Below the pieces are notes generated by a model, which made no database searches, was not told the DNA's origin, and worked only from the letters and a program-made list of their open reading frames with translations. The position numbers and the translations under genes are program-made. 64,000 nt of DNA from the NCBI GenBank assembly GCA_036226585.1, contig CP108997.1, positions 4,340,001-4,404,000 of the forward strand. The letters run 5' to 3'. Positions 45,084-52,600 of this stretch are shown in pieces. The first letter of the stretch is position 1. Each line of letters starts with the position of its first letter. Source of the stretch: Streptomyces sp. NBC_00708 (lineage in GTDB: Bacteria > Actinomycetota > Actinomycetes > Streptomycetales > Streptomycetaceae).

Positions 45084-45771
45084 GGCGACCGGGGGCCACG
45101 AGAGCCCGGAGCGCCGGGTACGAGTCGTGCTCGTCGACGACCACCGGATGTTCCGCACCGGCGTACAGGCGGAGATCGGCCGCACCGAGGAGACCGGCGT
45201 CGAGGTCGTCGGCGAGGCGGCCGACGTCGACCAGGCGGTCACGGTCATCACGGCGACCCGCCCCGAGGTCGTCCTCCTCGACGTCCATCTCCCCGGTGGC
45301 GGCGGTGTCGAGGTGCTTCGCCGCTGCGCACCCCTGATGGGCGCCGCCGAGAACCCGGTGCGCTTCCTCGCGCTGTCCGTGTCGGACGCCGCCGAGGACG
45401 TCATCGGGGTCATCCGGGGCGGCGCCCGGGGTTACGTCACCAAGACCATCACCGGCACCGACCTGGTCGACTCGGTCTTCCGGGTCCAGGACGGCGACGC
45501 GGTGTTCTCGCCCCGGCTGGCCGGCTTCGTCCTCGACGCCTTCGCCTCCACGGACGCGCCCCCGGTCGACGAGGACCTCGACCGGCTGACCCAGCGCGAG
45601 CGCGAGGTCCTGCGGCTGATCGCCCGGGGCTACGCGTACAAGGAGATCGCCAAGCAGCTGTTCATCTCGGTGAAGACCGTCGAGTCCCATGTCTCGGCGG
45701 TGCTGCGCAAGCTCCAGCTCTCCAACCGCCACGAACTGACCCGCTGGGCGACCGCCCGCCGGCTCGTCTAG
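45067..45771 (+). CDS. NarL/LuxR-family response regulator
   Basis: This is the DNA-binding partner of the kinase (234 aa). The receiver domain has the acidic pair in VLVDDHRMF, the phosphorylated Asp in VVLLDVHLPGGG and the conserved Thr/Ser and Lys (LALSVSD; YVTKTITG). The C-terminal LuxR HTH is LTQREREVLRLIARGYAYKE ... VKTVESHVSAVLRKL. ATG 45067 overlaps the kinase gene by 17 bases, with GGAGAGGA upstream. The TAG stop codon lies in the terminal inverted repeat of the MITE-like element that follows, so the original C-terminus may have been changed slightly. Confidence 0.92.
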   Translation: MNGTSEATGGHESPERRVRVVLVDDHRMFRTGVQAEIGRTEETGVEVVGEAADVDQAVTVITATRPEVVLLDVHLPGGGGVEVLRRCAPLMGAAENPVRFLALSVSDAAEDVIGVIRGGARGYVTKTITGTDLVDSVFRVQDGDAVFSPRLAGFVLDAFASTDAPPVDEDLDRLTQREREVLRLIARGYAYKEIAKQLFISVKTVESHVSAVLRKLQLSNRHELTRWATARRLV

Positions 45772-45975
45772 GGCCTGTCCGGCGGATCTTCGCGGGCCCG
45801 CGACGCCTGGCACTTCCCCAAGCTCTCGGCTTCGCTCGAGCAGGGGAGACCCCATCTCTCGCCGCACGCCCGAATCACCCAAGTACGTCCAGTACGAGGG
45901 CGATCCGGGCGCACGCCGAGAGCACACGCCAGACGCCGCGGGCTGATCCACGAAGATCCGCCGGACAGGCCCTAG
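45768..45975. mobile_element. MITE-like 208-bp palindromic element
   Basis: Perfect 25-bp terminal inverted repeats (45768-45792 and 45951-45975) start with CTAGGGCCTGTCC. A second, imperfect inner pair follows: GCCCGCGACGCCTGGC on the left, matching 14 of 16 bases on the right. No open frame is present. Ends are CTAG, which may be the target. The sequence exactly fills the space between two convergent genes, and both stop codons are TAGs inside its ends. The inner TTCGCTCGAGCAGGGGAGAC is familiar from repeated elements in Streptomyces. Confidence 0.72.
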
Positions 45976-46748
45976 GCGGCGCCGGGCGACTCCGGGTCCA
46001 GCGAGATGTTCAGCTTCTCGCCGACCCTGCGGTAGCCGATGGAGACGTAGATCCGCTCCACGTCGGCGTCTCCGGGCTCCAGCCACACCACCCGGCAGCC
46101 CCGCTCGAACGCGGTGCGCGTCAGGTGGGCGGAGAGCGCGGCGCCGATGCCCCGGCGACGGAAGTCCGCGCCGACCGCGAGACCGGCGAGCTCGCTGAGG
46201 CCGTCGACGGGGACGGAGCAGCCGCCGGCGCCCGCCGGTGTGCCGTCGACGGTCGCGAGTGCGGCGACCCCGCCGCCGGCCACCGCGTTCCGCAGCCACT
46301 CGGCCGTGCCGTCCTCGGGCTCGCCCTCTCCGCCGTAGCCCAGGTGCTGGACGAGCGCGGCGGCGGCGAACTCCGCGTCGGTGGCGGGCTCCACGACGGC
46401 CAGGTCCGCGACCGGCTTCGGGTCCACCAGGTCACCGGGGGCGCAGGCGAGGATCGGGGCGCGGTTCTCGACGGTGAACCCGGCGGCGAGCAGCGCCGGT
46501 TCGACGGCGGGCGCCCAGCCGGGCAGGAATTCCAGGCGGGGCATCCGGTCCCGCTCGCGGAAGGCGGCTATGAGGGCGTCGAGTTCGGCGGGCGTCGGCT
46601 CGGCGTCCTGGTCCGGGATCGCGTAGTTGGCGTACTTCAGCGACCAGTTCGGGTTGTAGCGGATCACGAACGGCCCGACCCGGACGTGGTCCGGGGAGCG
46701 CAGCGTGAGCGTACGGGCATGGGTCTGGACATCGGCGTCCATCGGCAT
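45972..46748 (-). CDS. GNAT family N-acetyltransferase
   Basis: This is a 258-aa acetyltransferase. The C-terminal GNAT domain carries the acetyl-CoA motif A (VGADFRRRGIGAALSAHL) and motif B (VWLEPGDADVERIYVSIGYR). The N-terminal 120 residues (FVIRYNPNWSLKYANYAIPD ...) form a second, degenerate GNAT-like half, as in tandem GNAT proteins. Substrate unknown. ATG 46748 has GAAGGAC ten bases upstream. The stop TAG is contributed by the end of the adjacent MITE-like element. Confidence 0.87.
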   Translation of the reverse strand: MPMDADVQTHARTLTLRSPDHVRVGPFVIRYNPNWSLKYANYAIPDQDAEPTPAELDALIAAFRERDRMPRLEFLPGWAPAVEPALLAAGFTVENRAPILACAPGDLVDPKPVADLAVVEPATDAEFAAAALVQHLGYGGEGEPEDGTAEWLRNAVAGGGVAALATVDGTPAGAGGCSVPVDGLSELAGLAVGADFRRRGIGAALSAHLTRTAFERGCRVVWLEPGDADVERIYVSIGYRRVGEKLNISLDPESPGAA

Positions 46749-46796
46749 GTGCGGGTGTCCTTCGGGCGATCGGGGCCAGGGCTCGGAGGCCGGAGC

Positions 46797-47843
46797 CTAT
46801 GCCACCCGGGTCGCCCCCGCGAAAGGCATTTCGTCGATCGGCGCGACGCGCACCGGCGCTCCCGGGCGCGGGGCGTGGATCATCTTCCCGTTCCCGATGT
46901 ACAGGCCGACATGGCTGATACCCGAGTAGAAGAACACCAGGTCCCCCGGAGCCAGTTGGGACCGGGGGACTCGCTGACCCGCGTTGATCTGGGTGTATGT
47001 GGTCCGGGGGAGCGAGACGCCCGCGGAGCGCCAGGCGGCCTGGGTGAGGCCGGAGCAGTCGAAGGACGCGGGTCCGGTGGCGCCCCAGACGTACGGCTTG
47101 CCGAGAGCGCTGTACGCGAAGGCGACGGCCTGGGCGGCGCGCGGGTTCGGCGCGGCGACGGCGCCGCGCGGGGCGCCGCGGTCGGCGTGGCCGGGGCCGC
47201 GGCCGTCCTCGGACGCGTCGTAGGCGGCGCGCTCGGCCGGGGTGAGGCGGGCCAGCAGGCGGCGGGCCTCGGCGAGCTTGGCCTGAACCGTCGCCCGGTG
47301 CTCCTTCAGGGCGGCCTGCCTGGAGGCCAGCACGGTCAGCTTCCCCGCGGCCTCGGCGCGTACCTGGGCGATCTCCGCGACCTGGCGCCGCACCGAACGC
47401 ACCTCGGTGGCCCGGCGCTCAGCGGCCTGCTCGGCGTAGGTGGCGCGGCGCAGGTACTGGTCCGGGTCGGAGGAGAGCGCCAGCTGCACGGAGGGGTCGA
47501 GCCCGGCGGAACGGTACTGCGCGGCGGCGTAGGCGCCGAGCACGTCGCGGGCGGCGTTGAGGCGTTCGGTCCTGCGGGCGGCCTCGTCGCGCAGGGCGTC
47601 GACCGACTTGGCGGCGGCGGCCGCCTCGGTCTTCGCGCCGTTGTACTTCTCGGTGGCGGCCTCCGCCTCCCGGTACAGCCGGTCCACCTGGGCCTTGACC
47701 TGCGCGGCGGTGGGCTCCGGGGCGGCGTGCGCGGCTCCCGGCAGCACGGCGGCCGTCGCGGCCCCGGCGAAGGCGAGGGTCGCCGCGGTGCGGGCCGCGG
47801 AGCCGGCGGTGAGGCGCTGCCTGGGTTTGCGATGCGCTGCCAC
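46797..47843 (-). CDS. Secreted NlpC/P60 peptidoglycan endopeptidase A
   Basis: This is a 348-aa cell-wall hydrolase that should cut D-Glu-mDAP type bonds. The signal peptide (MAAHRKPRQRLTAG ... GAAHA) is followed by a coiled-coil region (about residues 35-205) with typical RipA-like spacing, and a C-terminal NlpC/P60 domain. The catalytic Cys is in SFDCSGLTQAAW, the His in SHVGLYIG and the third polar residue in MIHAPRPG. The GTG at 47843 sets the start, with GGAAGGA upstream; the longer frame to 48086 is not a signal peptide. It is a paralogue of the gene at 48616 but has no riboswitch in front. Confidence 0.92.
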   Translation of the reverse strand: MAAHRKPRQRLTAGSAARTAATLAFAGAATAAVLPGAAHAAPEPTAAQVKAQVDRLYREAEAATEKYNGAKTEAAAAAKSVDALRDEAARRTERLNAARDVLGAYAAAQYRSAGLDPSVQLALSSDPDQYLRRATYAEQAAERRATEVRSVRRQVAEIAQVRAEAAGKLTVLASRQAALKEHRATVQAKLAEARRLLARLTPAERAAYDASEDGRGPGHADRGAPRGAVAAPNPRAAQAVAFAYSALGKPYVWGATGPASFDCSGLTQAAWRSAGVSLPRTTYTQINAGQRVPRSQLAPGDLVFFYSGISHVGLYIGNGKMIHAPRPGAPVRVAPIDEMPFAGATRVA

Positions 47844-48153
47844 GAGGGCGGGCGTCCTTCCGTGCGACGGCCCGGCGGGGTCTACCGGCGGGCTGGTTCG
47901 GTGGTCCGGAGAGGACGGTGCCTGGGGCCGGCCACCGGGAAGGGACGCTAATGCGAGGTCACGGGAAGGTGTCGATATGGCGGTTATTGCCCGCTCTTGG
48001 CGTGGCGTTGTCGGTGACCGACCGCGTATGAGCCATGGGTGATAGGAAAAATGGCCGCAGATGCAGGCAAACAGTGCATTCATCATTCAAGCGGCCCGTA
48101 GGCCCCACCCTGCCCGCGAGGTGCCGGAACCGCCGGGGCTAGGGTGCGAAACC
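47844..48153. other. 310-bp divergent intergenic region
   Basis: This lies between the NlpC/P60 gene A (leftward) and the small membrane protein (rightward). TAGGGT at 48140-48145, eight bases before the 48154 ATG, is a likely -10 for a leaderless transcript. The c-di-AMP riboswitch signature found before the paralogue is absent. Nothing else recognised. Confidence 0.5.
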
Positions 48154-48507
48154 ATGCGCGTACTCATCGATTTTGTCGTCGCCCTGCACATCATCGGCAT
48201 CGCCGCCCTGCTCGGCGGCTTCCTCGGCCAGATGAAGGCGATGAAGGCCGGCACCGCCCGGTTCGTCCCCGGGATGCTGCACGGCGCGCTGACCATGCTG
48301 GTCACCGGCGTCGCCCTGGTCGGCCTCGACCAGGCCGACGACCACCCCGTGAACAACGTCAAGATCGGGATCAAGCTGCTGATCCTGGTCGTCATCCTGG
48401 GGCTCGTCTACGTCAAGCGGGACGAGGAGAAGGTCGAGAAGGGCCTCTTCGCAGCGGTCGGCGCCCTGACCCTCGCCAACATCTTCATCGCGACGCTCTG
48501 GACCTGA
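48154..48507 (+). CDS. Small four-helix membrane protein
   Basis: This is a 117-aa hydrophobic protein with about four helices (LIDFVVALHIIGIAALLGGF; LHGALTMLVTGVALVGL; IGIKLLILVVILGLVYV; LFAAVGALTLANIFIATLW) and a short charged loop KRDEEKVEKG. It recalls small conserved actinobacterial integral membrane proteins of unknown function. ATG 48154 lacks a Shine-Dalgarno but follows a TAGGGT box by eight bases, suggesting leaderless translation. The terminator at 48578 follows. Confidence 0.82.
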   Translation: MRVLIDFVVALHIIGIAALLGGFLGQMKAMKAGTARFVPGMLHGALTMLVTGVALVGLDQADDHPVNNVKIGIKLLILVVILGLVYVKRDEEKVEKGLFAAVGALTLANIFIATLWT

Positions 48508-48577
48508 GAGACGGACGACCGGCCCTGAGAAACGTACGGGCCGAGGCGCCCGCGCCCGGACCGGTCAGGAAAAAGAG

Positions 48578-48608
48578 AGGGGGCCGACCCGTACGGGTCG
48601 GCCCCCCT
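48578..48608. terminator. Bidirectional terminator
   Basis: AGGGGGCCGACCC and GGGTCGGCCCCCCT pair around loop GTAC, flanked by AAAAAGAG on the left and TTTT on the right, so it should work for both convergent genes. Confidence 0.93.
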
Positions 48609-48615
48609 TTTCCGG

Positions 48616-49755
48616 TCAGGCGGGGCGCACGCTCCCGTAGATCGGCATGTAGTAGATCGACTCCTCGCGCACGTTCGCCCCGGGCTTCGGCGCGTGGATC
48701 ATCATCCCGTCGCCCTTGTAGATCCCCACGTGGCTGATGTCGTCGTAGAAGAACACCAGGTCACCGGGCTGGAGGTCGGCCGTGGCGATCCGGGTGCCGA
48801 CGTTCACCTGGTCCCAGGTGGTACGCGGGATGTCGACGCCCGCCGCCTTCCAGGCCGCCTGCGTCAGTCCCGAGCAGTCGTACGAGGCGGGGCCGGTCGC
48901 CCCCCAGACGTACGGCTTGCCGATCTGGGCGCGGGCGAACGCGAGGACCTTCTCCGCCTTCGTCGAGGCGCTGCTGCCGGAACCCGAACCGGAACCCGAG
49001 CCCGTCTCCGTACCGCTGCCGCCCGGCTCCGCGGCCTTGCGCGCGGCCTCCTTCTTGGCGGCGGCCTGCTTCTTCGCCAGCTCCTCCGCCTTGCGCTTGG
49101 CCTCCGCCTCCTTCTTGCGCTCCAGCTCCGCCAGGCGCGCCTTCTCCTCGGCGGTCAGCTTCGACAGCAGCGTCCGGGCCTCGGTCAGCTTCGTCTGGAC
49201 GTTCTGCTTGCTGGTGCGCAGCGCGGTCTGCGACGCGGTCAGCGTCTCCAGGCTCTTCACGGCCTCGGCCCGCTGCTTCGACGCCTGCGCCTGCTGCGTA
49301 CGGAACTCGGTGACCGCCTGCTGCTGGCGCTCGGCCATCCGGTCCATGAGGTGCGTCTGGTCGAAGAACGACTGCGGGTCGTCGGCCAGGAAGAAGGTCG
49401 CGGTCGGCGCGAGGGCGCCGTCGCGGTACTGGGCGGCGGCGTAGTTGCCGAGCGTCCTGCGGGCGTCGTTCACCTTCGCGGTGCGCTTGGCCACGTCGTC
49501 CAGCAGCGTGTCGACCTTGGTCTTCTGCTTGTCCGTGGCCTCTTTCGCCTGGTTGTACTTCTGGGTCGCGGTACCCGCCTGCCGGTACAGGTCGTCGACC
49601 TTCTTCTGCACTTCCTCGATGCTCGGCTTCGGTGCCGGCGCGGCCATGGCGCTCTGCGAGGACAGCAGGGTCACCGATGCCAGTGCGGCCGAGGTGAGCC
49701 CGACGGCGGGGGCGGTGGCGCGCACCCGGGTGCGCGGTTTGCGATGCGACGCCAA
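48616..49755 (-). CDS. Secreted NlpC/P60 peptidoglycan endopeptidase B
   Basis: This is a 379-aa cell-wall hydrolase with the layout of its neighbour: signal peptide (to about MAAPAPKP), long coiled coil with an Ala/Lys/Glu-rich extension (ELERKKEAEAKRKAEELAKK), a Gly/Ser linker, and a C-terminal NlpC/P60 domain (SYDCSGLTQAAW, SHVGIYKG, MIHAPKPG). The ATG at 49764 directly abuts the GGAAGGAG ribosome site, leaving no spacing. The TTG nine bases further on (ASHRKPRTR, matching the paralogue start AAHRKPRQR) is the likelier start. A c-di-AMP riboswitch immediately precedes the ribosome site, so expression should fall when c-di-AMP is high. Confidence 0.92.
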   Translation of the reverse strand: MASHRKPRTRVRATAPAVGLTSAALASVTLLSSQSAMAAPAPKPSIEEVQKKVDDLYRQAGTATQKYNQAKEATDKQKTKVDTLLDDVAKRTAKVNDARRTLGNYAAAQYRDGALAPTATFFLADDPQSFFDQTHLMDRMAERQQQAVTEFRTQQAQASKQRAEAVKSLETLTASQTALRTSKQNVQTKLTEARTLLSKLTAEEKARLAELERKKEAEAKRKAEELAKKQAAAKKEAARKAAEPGGSGTETGSGSGSGSGSSASTKAEKVLAFARAQIGKPYVWGATGPASYDCSGLTQAAWKAAGVDIPRTTWDQVNVGTRIATADLQPGDLVFFYDDISHVGIYKGDGMMIHAPKPGANVREESIYYMPIYGSVRPA

Positions 49756-49777
49756 GGCCTGCATCTCCTTCCGTGGA

Positions 49778-49915
49778 CCGCCTACCGGGTTAGCTGTCGG
49801 GTTCGGGCGGAACGGAAGGCTGCCCTACGGTCCCATGGGGACGGACCGATTCACCCCGGTGATGCGTGTGGGTCCCCGGTTCCGGGCGGACCCGGATTCG
49901 GCGTGGCGGCACGTT
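49778..49915 (-). ncRNA. ydaO/yuaA-type c-di-AMP riboswitch
   Basis: Read on the minus strand, the leader shows the conserved blocks of this class in order: CGCCGAATCCGGGT, AACCGGGGACCCA, CACCGGGGTGAATCGG, TAGGGCAGCCTTCCG, CCGAACCCGACAGCTAACCC and GGTAGGCGG. In Streptomyces this class precedes cell-wall hydrolase genes and turns them off when c-di-AMP binds. The 3' end lies only about 6 bp before the ribosome binding site of the NlpC/P60 gene. Confidence 0.92.
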
Positions 49916-49957
49916 CGGCGTGGGTCGCCTCTGGGGGTACGGGCCGTCCGAACGAGC

Positions 49958-49987
49958 ACGCTAGCCAACTCATGGGGCCGCTGTGAA
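49958..49987 (-). promoter_or_regulatory. Candidate promoter of riboswitch-NlpC/P60 transcript
   Basis: TTCACA (49987-49982) and TAGCGT (49963-49958) are 18 bp apart on the minus strand, ending about 40 bp upstream of the first conserved riboswitch block. A moderate match. Confidence 0.45.
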
Positions 49988-50074
49988 GGTTGATGTTCGA
50001 TATGCCCGATACATTTTCGTGACCTTTTCGGAGCGGGACGCACTGTCAGTCGAGAGCTTTAGACTCGGACAGCG

Positions 50075-52513
50075 ATGAGCAGCCTCTTTGACGACAGTTT
50101 CCTGGCCGGCCTCCAGAACGATGAGGACGGGCCCCCGCCGCCCCCCGAGGACTCCGCACCCGAAGCGGTGCCGGAGGACCTGTTCGCGGGCGTGTTCGAC
50201 GGGCCCCCGCCCTCGCGCGACGCGTACTACCGCGATGGCGCGCACCGCCCCGTCATTGACGCGGAGGCCCTGCTCGACGGGCTGAACACCGAGCAGCGCG
50301 CCGCCGTCGTGCACGCCGGATCGCCCCTGCTCATCGTCGCCGGCGCCGGCTCCGGCAAGACCCGGGTGCTCACCCACCGCATCGCCCATCTGCTGGCCGA
50401 GCGGGGTGTGCACCCCGGCCAGATCCTGGCGATCACCTTCACCAACAAGGCCGCCGGCGAGATGAAGGAGCGCGTCGAGCAGCTGGTCGGCCCCCGGGCC
50501 AACGCCATGTGGGTCATGACCTTCCACAGCGCCTGCGTCCGCATCCTGCGCCGCGAGTCCAAGAAGCTCGGCTTCACGTCCTCCTTCTCGATCTACGACG
50601 CGGCCGACTCCAAGCGGCTGATGGCCCTGGTCTGCCGCGACCTGGAGCTGGACCCGAAGCGCTACCCGCCGAAGTCCTTCACCGCCAAGGTCTCCAACCT
50701 CAAGAACGAGCTCATCGACGAGGAGACCTTCGCCGGCCAGGCGTCCGACGGCTTCGAGAAGACGCTCGCCCAGGCCTACGCGATGTACCAGGCCCGGCTG
50801 CGCGAGGCCAACGCGCTGGACTTCGACGACATCATCATGACGACGGTCCACCTGCTCCAGGCCTTCCCGGACGTCGCCGAGCACTACCGCCGCCGCTTCC
50901 GGCATGTGCTGGTCGACGAGTACCAGGACACCAACCACGCGCAGTACACCCTCGTACGCGAGCTGGTCGGCCCGGCCGGTCCCGAGGACGCCCCCGCCGA
51001 GCTGTGCGTCGTGGGTGACGCGGACCAGTCGATCTACGCCTTCCGGGGCGCGACCATCCGCAACATCCTCCAGTTCGAGGAGGACTACCCGGACGCGACG
51101 ACGATCCTGCTGGAGCAGAACTACCGCTCCACCCAGACGATCCTGTCCGCCGCCAACGCGGTCATCGAGCGCAACGAGAGCCGCCGCCCCAAGAACCTCT
51201 GGACCAACGCCGGTACCGGCGCCCGCATCACGGGCTATGTCGCGGACACCGAGCACGACGAGGCGCAGTTCGTCGCCGAGGAGATCGACCGCCTCACCGA
51301 CGCCGGCGACGCCAAGGCCGGCGACGTCGCCGTCTTCTACCGGACGAACGCGCAGTCCCGTGTCTTCGAGGAGATCTTCATCCGCGTCGGCCTGCCCTAC
51401 AAGGTCGTCGGCGGCGTGCGCTTCTACGAGCGCAAGGAGGTCCGGGACGTCCTGGCCTACCTGCGGGTCCTCGCCAACCCCGAGGACACCGTCCCGCTCC
51501 GCCGCATCCTCAACGTTCCCAAGCGCGGCATCGGCGACCGCGCCGAGGCGATGATCGACGCCCTCTCGCTGCGCGAGAAGATCACCTTCCCGCAGGCGCT
51601 GCGCCGCGTCGACGAGGCGTACGGCATGGCCGCCCGCTCCGCCAACGCCGTGAAGCGGTTCAACACGCTGATGGAGGAGCTGCGCACGGTCGTCGAGTCC
51701 GGTGCCGGCCCCGCCGTGGTGCTGGAAGCGGTCCTGGAGCGTACGGGCTACCTCGCCGAACTCCAGGCGTCCACCGACCCGCAGGACGAGACCCGCATCG
51801 AGAACCTTCAGGAGCTCGCCGCCGTCGCCCTCGAATTCGAGCAGGACCGGGGCGAGGAGGAGGGCGCGGGCACGCTCGCGGAGTTCCTGGAGAAGGTCGC
51901 GCTCGTCGCCGACTCCGACCAGATCCCCGACGAGGACACCGACGGCTCCGGCGTAATCACGCTGATGACCCTGCACACCGCGAAGGGCCTCGAATTCCCG
52001 GTGGTCTTCCTGACCGGCATGGAGGACGGCGTCTTCCCGCACATGCGGGCGCTCGGTCAGGTCAAGGAGCTGGAGGAGGAGCGCCGCCTCGCGTATGTCG
52101 GCATCACGCGCGCCCGCGAGCGGCTCTATCTGACCCGGGCCGCCATGCGCAGTGCCTGGGGCCAGCCCTCGTACAACCCGCCGTCGCGGTTCCTGGAGGA
52201 GATCCCGGACCAGCACCTGGACTGGAAGCGCAAGGGCCCGATGGCCGCCCCGGCGGGCCCCACCTCGGGCATCACCTCGTCGCTCTCCGCCTCCCGCGCC
52301 CGCTCCGGCCCCTCCGGCTTCGCGACCCGGCGGACCTCGGACAAGCCGACGATCACACTGGTGGCGGGCGACCGGGTCACGCACGACCAGTTCGGCCTGG
52401 GCACGGTGACGGCGGTCGAGGGCATCGGCGACCAGGCGAAGGCCACGGTCGACTTCGGCGACGACCGCCCGAAGAAGCTGCTCCTGCGGTACGCGCCGGT
52501 GCAGAAGCTCTGA
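50075..52513 (+). CDS. pcrA: ATP-dependent DNA helicase PcrA/UvrD
   Basis: This is a superfamily 1A 3'-5' helicase for nucleotide excision repair and replication-fork upkeep (812 aa). After a disordered acidic/Pro-rich N-terminus (1-60) come motif Q (LNTEQRAAV), Walker A (GAGSGKT, about 90-96), Ia (ITFTNKAAGEM), II (VDEYQDTN), III (VGDADQSIYAFRGA), IV (LEQNYRST), V (LMTLHTAKGLEFPVVF) and VI (YVGITRARERLYLT). The C-terminus has a Tudor-like segment (AGDRVTHDQFGLGTVTAVEG) typical of PcrA that contacts RNA polymerase. ATG 50075 follows a TAGACT box by nine bases and has no Shine-Dalgarno, so it may be leaderless. Confidence 0.95.
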   Translation: MSSLFDDSFLAGLQNDEDGPPPPPEDSAPEAVPEDLFAGVFDGPPPSRDAYYRDGAHRPVIDAEALLDGLNTEQRAAVVHAGSPLLIVAGAGSGKTRVLTHRIAHLLAERGVHPGQILAITFTNKAAGEMKERVEQLVGPRANAMWVMTFHSACVRILRRESKKLGFTSSFSIYDAADSKRLMALVCRDLELDPKRYPPKSFTAKVSNLKNELIDEETFAGQASDGFEKTLAQAYAMYQARLREANALDFDDIIMTTVHLLQAFPDVAEHYRRRFRHVLVDEYQDTNHAQYTLVRELVGPAGPEDAPAELCVVGDADQSIYAFRGATIRNILQFEEDYPDATTILLEQNYRSTQTILSAANAVIERNESRRPKNLWTNAGTGARITGYVADTEHDEAQFVAEEIDRLTDAGDAKAGDVAVFYRTNAQSRVFEEIFIRVGLPYKVVGGVRFYERKEVRDVLAYLRVLANPEDTVPLRRILNVPKRGIGDRAEAMIDALSLREKITFPQALRRVDEAYGMAARSANAVKRFNTLMEELRTVVESGAGPAVVLEAVLERTGYLAELQASTDPQDETRIENLQELAAVALEFEQDRGEEEGAGTLAEFLEKVALVADSDQIPDEDTDGSGVITLMTLHTAKGLEFPVVFLTGMEDGVFPHMRALGQVKELEEERRLAYVGITRARERLYLTRAAMRSAWGQPSYNPPSRFLEEIPDQHLDWKRKGPMAAPAGPTSGITSSLSASRARSGPSGFATRRTSDKPTITLVAGDRVTHDQFGLGTVTAVEGIGDQAKATVDFGDDRPKKLLLRYAPVQKL

Positions 52514-52534
52514 GAGCACAGGCCCTGAGACACG

Positions 52535-52571
52535 CGTAACGGCCGGAGCCCCCGAGGCCCCGGCCGTTACG
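52535..52571. terminator. Bidirectional terminator after pcrA
   Basis: CGTAACGGCCGG (52535-52546) and CCGGCCGTTACG (52560-52571) form a perfect 12-bp stem between the convergent pcrA and M23 peptidase genes. Confidence 0.88.
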
Positions 52572-52600
52572 ACGGTCTGTCACGACGGTCCGTTACGGAT

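Noticed and set aside
47844..48060. Second c-di-AMP riboswitch before NlpC/P60 gene A
   Set aside because: The diagnostic CAGCTAACC and CCGAACCCG blocks are missing in this leader.
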